From: Staphylococcus pasteuri
Lineage (GTDB): Bacteria; Bacillota; Bacilli; Staphylococcales; Staphylococcaceae
Length of the DNA stretch: 45,114 bases
Assembly (NCBI RefSeq): GCF_003970495.1
Contig: NZ_RXWW01000091.1
Coordinates: 101,920 to 147,033, forward strand
Direction: 5' to 3'
Both the position numbers and the translations under genes were made by a program. Position 1 is the stretch's first letter, and each line of letters begins with the position of its first letter. Of the stretch, positions 37,236 to 45,114 are shown in pieces. The notes under the pieces are model-generated. The model searched no databases and was not told where the DNA came from. It saw nothing but the letters and a program-made list of their open reading frames with translations.

Positions 37236-37511
37236 TTATGACTTTGCAGAAAAGACTTGTTGATCGGGATTTTTAGTCACTTCTTGAACAACTTTGTAGC
37301 TATTATATCCACTACTTTTTTCAAATTCTTTAAATATTTGTTTTTCTTCTGCTTTACCAGGGACTATTTGTTTAAAAGTTTTGTAAGCATTTTTAACATC
37401 TTCGCCTTTAACAGATGATTCGTAATAATTTTCAATTTGATTAAAGAAATGAATGACTGACATCATTTCCTCATTGTTCCAGTCTATATCTAAGGGATAT
37501 TGATATTCCAT
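37236..37511 (-). CDS. yktA: UPF0223 family protein YktA
   Basis: 91 residues, helical and soluble. The start [31 protein letters not shown] and the middle [27 protein letters not shown] are typical of UPF0223 (YktA). Function unknown. In Bacillus yktA lies with yktB and yktC downstream of pdhABCD. Here it keeps its place next to lpdA, with the pot operon inserted before yktB/yktC. Single gene with a GAGTG-like ribosome-binding site. Confidence 0.88.
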   Translation of the reverse strand: MEYQYPLDIDWNNEEMMSVIHFFNQIENYYESSVKGEDVKNAYKTFKQIVPGKAEEKQIFKEFEKSSGYNSYKVVQEVTKNPDQQVFSAKS

Positions 37512-37623
37512 GTTTTTTCACTCCAATATGTTTAATAGAATATATATTCAGTCTATCGAACAAGCATTTAACAAACAACTGATTTAATATTTTTAAACTA
37601 AGATTGTATATAGTTTTGACAAC

Positions 37624-37656
37624 ATAAAAAAACTGGCAACAATAATGTTGCCAGTC
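37624..37656 (-). terminator. Terminator of the pdhABC-lpdA operon
   Basis: On the minus strand ACTGGCAACA pairs perfectly with TGTTGCCAGT around a 4-nt loop, then seven T residues. It lies about 20 bp after the lpdA stop. Confidence 0.94.
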
Positions 37657-37677
37657 TCATTTAACTAATTCGTTAAA

Positions 37678-39084
37678 TTACATTGTGTGGATTGGGTAAC
37701 CAATCGCTTTTTCAGCTGCTTCCATTGACATTTCACCTAATGTTGGGTGAGCATGTACTGTTAAAGCAATATCTTCAGCGTTCATACCTGATTCAATTGC
37801 TAAACCTAATTCAGAAATAATATCTGATGCGCCAGTACCAACAACTTGAGCACCGATGATTGTGTCATCTTCTTTAAGTGTAATTAATTTAACAAAACCA
37901 TTAGTATCATCTAAAGATAATGCACGGCCATTTGCAGCGTAAGGGAATTTAGAAGCTTTAATTGATAAACCTTCTTCTTTTGCTTGCGCTTCAGTATATC
38001 CAACTTGAGCTAATTCTGGCTCAGTGAAACATACTGCTGGCATACCAATGTAATCAACTTCTGCAGCTTGTCCATCAATAGCTTCTGCAGCAACTTTTGC
38101 TTCGTAGCTAGCTTTATGAGCAAGTGGTAAACCTGGAACGATATCTCCAATTGCGAAAATATTTTCGATTGAAGTACGGCTTTGTTTATCAACTTCTAAT
38201 AAACCGCGTTCTCCGAATTTAAGACCTAATTCTTCTAAGCCTAATTCATCAGTGTTTGGACGACGTCCAACAGTTACTAATACATAATCAGCTTCGATTG
38301 TTTGTTCTTCACCTTTAGCTTCATAAGTAACTTTAACACCATTTTCAGTTTCTTCAGCTGATTTAGCCATAGCTTCAGTAACGATTTCGACACCTTTTTC
38401 TTTCATGCCTTTTTTAACTGGTTGTGTCATTTGTTTTTCAAAGCCGCCTAAAATATCTTTGGCACCTTCAAGAATTGTTACTTCTGAACCGAAGTTTGCA
38501 AATGCAGTACCAAGTTCTGAACCGATATAACCGCCACCAACTACAACTAATTTACCAGGTACTTCTTGTAAGTTTAACGCACCTGTTGAATCGATAACGC
38601 GTTTACCGAATTCAAAGTTAGGAATTTCAATTGGTCTAGAACCAGTTGCGATAATAGCATGTTTGAAATTGTAAGTTTGAGCACTTTTTTCATCCATAAC
38701 ACGTAAACTGTTATTATCTACAAAGTAAGCTTCGCCTTTAACGATTTCAACTTTATTACCTTTTAATAATCCTTCAACTCCACCAGTTAATTTGTTAACT
38801 ACTGATGATTTGAATTCTTGAACTTTTTCATAGTTTAAAGAAACACTTTCAGCAATTACCCCTAAATTTTCTGAATGTTGTGCTTCAACAAAACGATGAG
38901 ATGCGTGTAATAAAGCTTTAGAAGGAATACAACCAACGTTTAAGCAAACGCCGCCTAAATTACCTTTCTCAACGATTGTTACTTTTTGACCTAGTTGTGC
39001 TGCACGAATTGCTGCAACATAACCTCCGGGACCTGCTCCGATTACAATAGTATCTGTTTCAATTGGGAAATCTCCAACTACCAT
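37678..39084 (-). CDS. lpdA: Dihydrolipoyl dehydrogenase (E3)
   Basis: 468 residues. FAD-binding GAGPGG (16-21), redox-active disulfide C47/C52 in [16 protein letters not shown]-binding [10 protein letters not shown], second FAD motif FAIGD, and the catalytic H446/E451 pair in HAHPTLGE. It re-oxidises the lipoyl groups of the pyruvate dehydrogenase complex (and other 2-oxoacid dehydrogenases) with NAD. It is the last gene of pdhABC-lpdA, four bases after pdhC. Confidence 0.97.
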   Translation of the reverse strand: MVVGDFPIETDTIVIGAGPGGYVAAIRAAQLGQKVTIVEKGNLGGVCLNVGCIPSKALLHASHRFVEAQHSENLGVIAESVSLNYEKVQEFKSSVVNKLTGGVEGLLKGNKVEIVKGEAYFVDNNSLRVMDEKSAQTYNFKHAIIATGSRPIEIPNFEFGKRVIDSTGALNLQEVPGKLVVVGGGYIGSELGTAFANFGSEVTILEGAKDILGGFEKQMTQPVKKGMKEKGVEIVTEAMAKSAEETENGVKVTYEAKGEEQTIEADYVLVTVGRRPNTDELGLEELGLKFGERGLLEVDKQSRTSIENIFAIGDIVPGLPLAHKASYEAKVAAEAIDGQAAEVDYIGMPAVCFTEPELAQVGYTEAQAKEEGLSIKASKFPYAANGRALSLDDTNGFVKLITLKEDDTIIGAQVVGTGASDIISELGLAIESGMNAEDIALTVHAHPTLGEMSMEAAEKAIGYPIHTM

Positions 39085-39088
39085 CTTT

Positions 39089-40402
39089 TTACCCCTCCAT
39101 TAATAATAATTCTGGATTATTTAATAAACGTTTAATGTGATTCATAGCATTTTGTCCAGTTGCACCATCGATTTGTCTGTGGTCAAAGCTTAATGATAAT
39201 GCAAGAACTGGAGCTGCTACAATTTCTCCATCTTTAACAATCGGTTTTTGAGCAATACGCCCAATTCCTAAGATAGCTACTTCTGGGTGATTAATAACTG
39301 GAGTGAACCATTGTCCACCAGCTGAACCGATATTACTGATTGTACATGTTGCACCTTTCATTTCATCAGAAGTTAATTTACCATCACGTGCTTTAACAGC
39401 TAGTTCATTAATTTCATCAGAAATTTGGAAAATAGATTTACGGTCAGCATGTTTAACAACAGGAACTAATAAACCTCTGTCTGTGTCTGCTGCAATACCA
39501 ATATTCCAATAATGTTTGTGTACAATTTCGCCAGCTTCTTCATTAAATGAAGTATTAAGTGCTGGGTATTTTTTAAGTGCAGAAACAAGTGCTTTCACTA
39601 CATATGGTAAGAAAGTAAGTTTTGTTCCTTGTTCAGCTGCAACTTCTTTGAATTTCTTACGGTGATCCCATAATTGTTGAACATCAATTTCATCCATTAA
39701 TGTAACGTGTGGCGCTGTGTGTTTAGAATTAACCATAGCTTTGGCAATTGCTTTACGCATAGCTGGGATTTTTTCAGTTGTTTCTGGGAAATCGCCTTCT
39801 GGAACTGTTTGAGTTGCTGCAACATTACTATCTTCTGAAGTAGCATCTGATGCTGCACTTTCATTAGATGTAGTTTGAGTTGATCCACCATTTAAGTATG
39901 CATCAACATCTTCTTTTGTAATACGTCCATTTTTACCTGAACCTGCAACTGCTTTAATATTCACGCCATTTTCACGTGCATATTTACGTACTGAAGGCAT
40001 TGCTTTAATAGTTCTATTTTCATCAACTTCAGCGTCTTGAGCATTAGTTGCTGCTGGTTGACTTTCTTGAGATGAAGCGTTGTCTTCTTGAGGAGATTCT
40101 TCTTTAGGTGCATCACTTGATGATTCATCACTGTGATGACCTTTGAATGTCATTTCTTCAGCATCTGGTGCGTCAATTTTAACGATGATATCACCAACAA
40201 CTGCTACTGTACCCTCATCAACTAATACTTCTTCAATTGTACCACTAACTGGTGATGGAATTTCTACAACAGATTTATCATTTTGAACTTCTGCTAAGAC
40301 ATCATCTTCTTCAATTGTATCTCCAGCTTTTACAAACCATTTTACAATTTCACCTTCGTGGATACCTTCCCCGATGTCGGGTAATCTAAATTCAAATGCC
40401 AC
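39089..40402 (-). CDS. pdhC: Dihydrolipoamide acetyltransferase (E2) of pyruvate dehydrogenase
   Basis: 437 residues. One lipoyl domain (1 to about 78) with lipoyl-lysine K43 in QNDKSVVE, an acidic/Ser/Ala-rich linker, a peripheral-subunit-binding domain (about 132-169; [18 protein letters not shown]), a second flexible linker, and the catalytic core (about 205-437) with [12 protein letters not shown], where H408 and D412 are catalytic. It forms the 60-meric core and makes acetyl-CoA. A single lipoyl domain is normal for Gram-positives. 63 bp separate it from pdhB. Confidence 0.97.
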   Translation of the reverse strand: MAFEFRLPDIGEGIHEGEIVKWFVKAGDTIEEDDVLAEVQNDKSVVEIPSPVSGTIEEVLVDEGTVAVVGDIIVKIDAPDAEEMTFKGHHSDESSSDAPKEESPQEDNASSQESQPAATNAQDAEVDENRTIKAMPSVRKYARENGVNIKAVAGSGKNGRITKEDVDAYLNGGSTQTTSNESAASDATSEDSNVAATQTVPEGDFPETTEKIPAMRKAIAKAMVNSKHTAPHVTLMDEIDVQQLWDHRKKFKEVAAEQGTKLTFLPYVVKALVSALKKYPALNTSFNEEAGEIVHKHYWNIGIAADTDRGLLVPVVKHADRKSIFQISDEINELAVKARDGKLTSDEMKGATCTISNIGSAGGQWFTPVINHPEVAILGIGRIAQKPIVKDGEIVAAPVLALSLSFDHRQIDGATGQNAMNHIKRLLNNPELLLMEG

Positions 40403-40465
40403 GGTCTTTTTCCTCCTAAGATTTTATAATAAAAATCACTATTTAATATAAATTTTATTCAATTA

Positions 40466-41443
40466 TTAAAATTCTAAAGTTGCTTTTGCTTTTTCAACAA
40501 TATCATTTTTATTTGGTAACCAAACATTCTCAGCTTGAGTAAATGGATATACTGTGTCAGCTGCTGCAACACGAGCGATTGGAGCTTCTAATGATAAAAT
40601 TGTACGTTCAGCTAATTCAGCTGCTACTTGTGCACCAACACCTGCTTGACGTTGTGCTTCTTGTACAACTACTGCTCTATTTGTTTTTTCAACTGAAGCT
40701 ACTAAAGTATCAATATCAATTGGTTGTACTGTACGTAAATCAATTACTTCAACAGAATAACCTTCTTTTTCTAATTCTTCAGCTGCTTTTAATGATTCTT
40801 GAACCATTGCGCCATAAGCGATTAAAGTAATGTCGTTACCTTCTTTTTTAACATTAGCTTTTCCGATATCAATTGTATATTCTTCTTCAGGAACTTCTTC
40901 TCTGAATGAACGATATAATTTCATATGCTCTAAATATACTACTGGATCGTTACTTCTAATAGAAGAAAGTAATAAACCTTTAGCATCGTATGGACCTGAA
41001 GGGATAACAACTTTTAATCCAGGAGATTGAGCTAAAATACCTTCTAAGTTATCTGCGTGTAATTCAGGAGTATGCACACCGCCACCGAATGGGGTACGAA
41101 TTGTTACAGGTGCAGTTTTAGAACCACCTGAACGGAAACGAGTACGTGCGATTTGTCCTGCTACAGAGTCAAATACTTCATATACGAATCCTAAGAATTG
41201 GATTTCCATTACTGGACGGAAACCTTCAATAGCTAAACCTAAAGCTAAACCGCCAATACCAGATTCTGCAAGTGGTGTATCGAATACACGATCTTCACCA
41301 AACTCTTTTTGTAAACCTTCAGTAACACGGAATACACCACCGTTAACACCAACGTCTTCACCGAAAACTAATACGTCTTCGTCTTTTTTAAGTTCAGTTT
41401 TAAGCGCATCATTAATCGCTTGAACCATTGTCATTTGTGCCAT
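40466..41443 (-). CDS. pdhB: Pyruvate dehydrogenase E1, beta subunit
   Basis: 325 residues, transketolase-like pyrimidine domain then C-terminal domain. Typical blocks: [57 protein letters not shown] and [14 protein letters not shown]. It supplies the glutamate that activates thiamine diphosphate in the alpha2beta2 E1. Three bases separate it from pdhA, so the subunits are made together. Confidence 0.97.
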   Translation of the reverse strand: MAQMTMVQAINDALKTELKKDEDVLVFGEDVGVNGGVFRVTEGLQKEFGEDRVFDTPLAESGIGGLALGLAIEGFRPVMEIQFLGFVYEVFDSVAGQIARTRFRSGGSKTAPVTIRTPFGGGVHTPELHADNLEGILAQSPGLKVVIPSGPYDAKGLLLSSIRSNDPVVYLEHMKLYRSFREEVPEEEYTIDIGKANVKKEGNDITLIAYGAMVQESLKAAEELEKEGYSVEVIDLRTVQPIDIDTLVASVEKTNRAVVVQEAQRQAGVGAQVAAELAERTILSLEAPIARVAAADTVYPFTQAENVWLPNKNDIVEKAKATLEF

Positions 41444-41446
41444 GGC

Positions 41447-42559
<1,113 letters not shown>

Positions 42560-42613
42560 TCAATTCACCATACCTTTCCCATTTATAAATAGAAATTCAT
42601 TTTATCCATAACA

Positions 42614-42642
42614 ATTGTATCACAAATAAATAACCCTGTTAA
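42614..42642 (-). promoter_or_regulatory. Sigma-A promoter of the pdh operon
   Basis: On the minus strand TTAACA (-35, 42642-42637), 17-bp spacer, TACAAT (-10, 42619-42614). It lies about 55 bp before the pdhA ATG. A strong match that fits high pdh expression. Confidence 0.82.
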
Positions 42643-42669
42643 ACGATTTCATAAAGTTCTGTTTTATTA

Positions 42670-42721
42670 TAAAAAGATACAGATGTGAGGACTGTACTAA
42701 TACTTCCCCTACATCTGTATC
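42670..42721 (-). terminator. Terminator of ykyA
   Basis: On the minus strand an 11-bp stem GATACAGATGT / ACATCTGTATC with partial inner pairing and a long loop, then TTTTTATA. It separates ykyA from the pdh promoter. Confidence 0.88.
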
Positions 42722-42731
42722 AATCGTCAAA

Positions 42732-43358
42732 TTATTTAAATTGATCTACGTCTTGTTTTTCCTTATTTACCTTGTTCATAGCTTTTGAATACGCTTTAAA
42801 TTTCTTATTCATATCTTTGTAGGCTTTACTTAATTCTTTTGATTTTTCATCAACTTGTTCTTGTGTTGCACCATCTTTATTAATAAAACTAAACAGTGAT
42901 TTTTCTTTACCTAAAGCTTTTTTGTAAGCCTTTGCATAGTCGCTATGTGTTTTATATTTATCTTTTATCGCTTTATCTAGTTCTTCAACTTCTTTTTTCT
43001 TATCTTTATTGTCTATATTATCAATGTGTGATTCTGCTTTTTTAAATTCTTTTTCAGACTCATTAAGCGCTTTTTCTTCTTTTTTAAATTCTTTTTCACG
43101 TTTTTCTGCATTTTCGACAATATCATCAGCAGCTTTCTCTCTAGTTTGCTGATCTTTATCATTAGCTTTTTTAAATAGCTTTTGTTTTTCTTCTTCTAAC
43201 TTATTTATTTTTTTACTTACATCTGTAACTGGTTTTTCTTTATCAAAAGCATTTTGTACTTGATCGTCATATGCTTTAATTTCCTTTTTATCTGTAGTAC
43301 ATCCTGCTAACAAAACAGCCGATGTAGCTACTACTGCTATCGTTTTGTTAAATTTCAT
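42732..43358 (-). CDS. ykyA: YkyA-family lipoprotein, putative cell-wall binding
   Basis: 208 residues. Lipoprotein signal peptide MKFNKTIAVVATSAVLLAGC with lipobox LAGC and acylated C20. The rest is a highly charged (Lys/Glu/Asp) helical domain, coiled-coil-like, with few hydrophobics (YkyA family, annotated as putative cell-wall binding). It is anchored to the outer face of the membrane; function unknown. In Bacillus ykyA also lies just upstream of pdhA, so the neighbourhood is conserved. A strong GAGGAGG ribosome-binding site precedes the ATG, and a terminator separates it from pdhA. Confidence 0.9.
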   Translation of the reverse strand: MKFNKTIAVVATSAVLLAGCTTDKKEIKAYDDQVQNAFDKEKPVTDVSKKINKLEEEKQKLFKKANDKDQQTREKAADDIVENAEKREKEFKKEEKALNESEKEFKKAESHIDNIDNKDKKKEVEELDKAIKDKYKTHSDYAKAYKKALGKEKSLFSFINKDGATQEQVDEKSKELSKAYKDMNKKFKAYSKAMNKVNKEKQDVDQFK

Positions 43359-43669
43359 TTCTGTTTCCTCCTCAAAGTTGTACGCTTGTTATAATAAATA
43401 AATCTACATTATAAATCAACGAAATCGATATTATAAGCCGTCTAAACTATTCATGTATATAACGAGTATGCCTTTATTTATATTATAATATAAAATTATT
43501 ATACTATATAGTATCAGTGAGTTTTGAATTTACACCTTCTACTTATAGAAGTTTGTCGACTATGATGTTATTCTAACTTTTATTTAGTATTTCTACTAAT
43601 AATCTAATTTACATCAATGTACTTCTACCTATCTAATTTGGTATATTTATATTAAGGAAGGTGTCAAAC
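43359..43669. other. Divergent ykyA/def intergenic region with two perfect palindromes
   Basis: About 310 bp, A/T-rich, no ORF. It contains an 18-bp perfect palindrome with half TTTATATTA (43477-43494) and a 14-bp palindrome ATACTATATAGTAT (43501-43514), 6 bp apart. A possible ykyA promoter on the minus strand is TTGATT, 17 bp, TATTAT. The def ribosome-binding site AAGGAAGG is at 43654-43661. The palindromes could be operators, but A/T-rich chance is possible. Confidence 0.4.
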
Positions 43670-44221
43670 ATGTTAACAATGAAAGATATAATAAGAGATG
43701 GTCATCCTACACTACGTGAAAAAGCTCAAGAATTAAGTTTCCCTTTATCTAATGAAGATAAAGAAACATTAAAAGCTATGCGTGAGTTTTTAATTAATAG
43801 TCAAGATGATGACATCGCTAATAAATATGGTTTACGCTCCGGTGTAGGTTTAGCAGCACCACAAATTAATGTTTCAAAAAGAATGATTGCAGTTTATTTA
43901 CCTGATGATGGTAATGGGAAATCTTATGACTATATGTTAGTGAATCCAAAGGTAATGAGTTATAGTGTCCAAGAAGCTTATTTACCAACTGGTGAAGGAT
44001 GTTTAAGTGTTGACGAATCAATTCCTGGATTGGTTCATCGTCATAATAGAGTGACAATAAAAGCTCAAGATATCGAAGGTAATGATATTAAATTACGTTT
44101 AAAAGGCTACCCTGCTATCGTTTTCCAACATGAAATTGATCATTTAAATGGTGTAATGTTTTACGATCATATCGACGAAGCTAATCCTTTAACACCACAT
44201 AATGATGCAGTAGAAGTTTAA
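43670..44221 (+). CDS. def: Peptide deformylase
   Basis: 183 residues. The three deformylase motifs are present: GVGLAAPQ (58-65), EGCLS (109-113) and HEIDH (154-158). C111, H154 and H158 bind the catalytic metal and E155 is the general base. It removes the formyl group from nascent proteins. The length and insertion pattern are of the Gram-positive type 2 enzyme. A GTG at 43661 is in frame but is part of the AAGGAAGG ribosome-binding site, so the ATG at 43670 ([16 protein letters not shown]) is used. A perfect hairpin terminator follows. Confidence 0.97.
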   Translation: MLTMKDIIRDGHPTLREKAQELSFPLSNEDKETLKAMREFLINSQDDDIANKYGLRSGVGLAAPQINVSKRMIAVYLPDDGNGKSYDYMLVNPKVMSYSVQEAYLPTGEGCLSVDESIPGLVHRHNRVTIKAQDIEGNDIKLRLKGYPAIVFQHEIDHLNGVMFYDHIDEANPLTPHNDAVEV

Positions 44222-44231
44222 TATGAAATTT

Positions 44232-44270
44232 TAAAACTCGTAAGTATTAATTACTTACGAGTTTTTATTT
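44232..44270 (+). terminator. Terminator of def
   Basis: 14-bp perfect stem AAAACTCGTAAGTA / TACTTACGAGTTTT with a short loop, followed by T residues, 11 bp after the def stop. Confidence 0.92.
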
Positions 44271-44772
44271 CTGAACTTCTGTAAATATTATTACGAGTCT
44301 TAACTCCACTACTTCTCATTATATATTTCTTCATCTATTAAATACCTATCTATTATAATTTAAACAAATATCTAATAGTAAAAGTGGAACAATTCCATTT
44401 AAAAACTAGTCATTATTTAAATATTCTCGCTTAAAACACTTCTTACCACTTTACTTAAAGATAAAACTGCTTTATTTCTTCTTATACATCATGTAAAATA
44501 TATATTAACTGAAAACTTAGTGAACTAATGCTATTTTTCAAAATTTGAACGACAATATTTCCCTGGAAAACATACTCGGTAGTGAAATTAAATAGAATCA
44601 TTGTATATCTATTTAGATTGAGCTGGTATGTATTTTATTTTAAATAAGCAAGCATGCTTTATTGAAGAGTTATATCAATTAGAATTTTATTGTTTCTATC
44701 TTTAATAACCCGAGTTGTAAACCAAGGGACTTGAATAAATATTTAAAACAACCCTTAGGAGGAATTATATCA
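44271..44772. other. Intergenic region between def and rpoY
   Basis: About 500 bp without a supported gene. It holds a small inverted repeat TGGAA-CAA-TTCCA (44385-44397), a possible promoter at 44618-44646, and the 10-bp palindrome AAGCATGCTT (44650-44659) in the presumed leader. No tRNA, T-box (no GGTGG-type antiterminator), known riboswitch or ORF with a ribosome-binding site is seen. Length and isolation leave room for a small RNA or a long rpoY leader. Confidence 0.4.
44618..44646 (+). promoter_or_regulatory. Possible promoter of rpoY-rnjA
   Basis: TTGAGC (-35), 17-bp spacer, TAAATA (-10). It would give a leader of about 120 nt before the rpoY ATG. Moderate match in A/T-rich DNA, so uncertain. 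Confidence 0.35.
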
Positions 44773-44991
44773 ATGTCAGTATTTAAAGTATTCTATCAAC
44801 ATAATAAAGATGAAGTAATCGTGCGTGAAAACACACAAACAATTTATGTTGAAGCACAAACTGAAGAACAAGTTAGACGTTATTTAAAAGACCGTAATTT
44901 TAATATCGAATTTATCACTAAATTAGAGGGCGCACATTTAGATTACGAAAAAGAAACTTCAGATCATTTCAGTGTGGAGAAAGCTGAATAA
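44773..44991 (+). CDS. rpoY: RNA polymerase epsilon subunit
   Basis: 72 residues starting [22 protein letters not shown]. Length, the [15 protein letters not shown] block and the [10 protein letters not shown] segment match RpoY (DUF1447, epsilon), a small Firmicute subunit of RNA polymerase that resembles phage Gp2 in fold. The open frame extends 14 codons upstream, but AGGAGG lies 10 nt before the ATG at 44773. It overlaps rnjA by one base (TAATG), the conserved rpoY-rnjA pair, so translation is coupled. Confidence 0.95.
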   Translation: MSVFKVFYQHNKDEVIVRENTQTIYVEAQTEEQVRRYLKDRNFNIEFITKLEGAHLDYEKETSDHFSVEKAE

Positions 44992-45114
44992 TGAAACAAT
45001 TACATCAAAATGAAGTAGGTGTATATGCACTTGGTGGCTTAGGTGAAGTTGGTAAAAACACTTATGCTATTGAGTACAAAAATGAAATCGTGATTATTGA
45101 TGCTGGTATTAAAT
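44991..45114 (+). CDS. rnjA: Ribonuclease J1, N-terminal part (3' end outside window)
   Basis: Only 41 residues are visible: [20 protein letters not shown] is followed by [10 protein letters not shown] and IVIIDAGIK, the start of the metallo-beta-lactamase domain of RNase J1. RNase J1 is a 5'-to-3' exonuclease and endonuclease for mRNA turnover and rRNA maturation. The ATG overlaps the rpoY stop by one base, with GTGGAGAAAG upstream as ribosome-binding site. The gene is cut by the window edge, so the HxHxDH motif is not seen. Assignment rests on this N-terminus and the rpoY neighbour. Confidence 0.93.
   Translation, partial: MKQLHQNEVGVYALGGLGEVGKNTYAIEYKNEIVIIDAGIK

Noticed and set aside
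40543-40830. 95-codon plus-strand frame opposite pdhB
   Set aside because: Leu/Gln-rich antisense shadow of a strongly conserved E1 beta gene; no ribosome-binding site.

Overview
The window is a low-GC Firmicute chromosome segment that reads throughout as Staphylococcus. The block rpmF-yceD-tmcAL-coaD-rsmD-ylbG-ylbF-ctaM-ctaB-ctaA-pycA-ftsW-ylaN-typA-suhB-pdhDCBA-ykyA-def-rpoY-rnjA is the conserved Bacillus/Staphylococcus core order, and the proteins look staphylococcal (YSIRK signal peptide, LPXTG surface proteins, 1150-residue pyruvate carboxylase). It does not look like S. aureus itself: a three-NEAT IsdH-like receptor sits beside rpmF, where I recall the two-NEAT isdB in S. aureus, and a histidine operon interrupts the ylb genes. 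Species cannot be fixed by eye; a coagulase-negative species with an isd locus is my best guess. I see no rRNA, tRNA, CRISPR array, insertion sequence or prophage.

Region 1 (1-3153) is cell-wall haem acquisition. The window opens in the C-terminus of an LPXTG protein with 12-residue repeats, followed by a large haemoglobin/haem receptor with three NEAT domains behind a near-ideal Fur box. Region 2 (3212-8309) is housekeeping: L32, YceD, TmcAL tRNA acetyltransferase, CoaD, RsmD, YlbG, an uncharacterised protein and an anchored glycerophosphodiester phosphodiesterase. Region 3 (8383-14368) is the operon hisZ-hisG-hisD-hisB-hisH-hisA-hisF-hisIE, without hisC or a histidinol-phosphatase, preceded by a CodY-like box and a separate palindromic operator candidate.

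Region 4 (14615-24508) holds YlbF (RNase Y specificity), a membrane-anchored CAP protein, haem A maturation for the terminal oxidase (ctaM, ctaB, ctaA), pyruvate carboxylase, FtsW and the iron-linked protein YlaN. Region 5 (24656-32703) holds YlaL, a 59-codon zinc-ribbon gene (YlaI) with a TTG start, TypA, a DUF5325-like peptide, an inositol monophosphatase, YktB, the manganese transporter MntH with an MntR-type operator over its promoter, and two DUF4064-like membrane proteins.

Region 6 (32776-37511) is an XRE-cupin regulator followed by potABCD for spermidine/putrescine uptake, plus YktA. Region 7 (37678-43358) is the pyruvate dehydrogenase operon pdhABC-lpdA on the minus strand from a strong promoter, with the lipoprotein gene ykyA upstream. 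Region 8 (43670-end) is peptide deformylase, a roughly 500-bp intergenic stretch, the RNA polymerase epsilon subunit and the start of RNase J1. Pyruvate carboxylase and pyruvate dehydrogenase feed the TCA cycle, haem A supports respiration, and the Fur- and MntR-type sites tie haem and manganese uptake to metal supply. Most of the window is core genome. The accessory or rearranged parts are the isd-like pair and the his operon.
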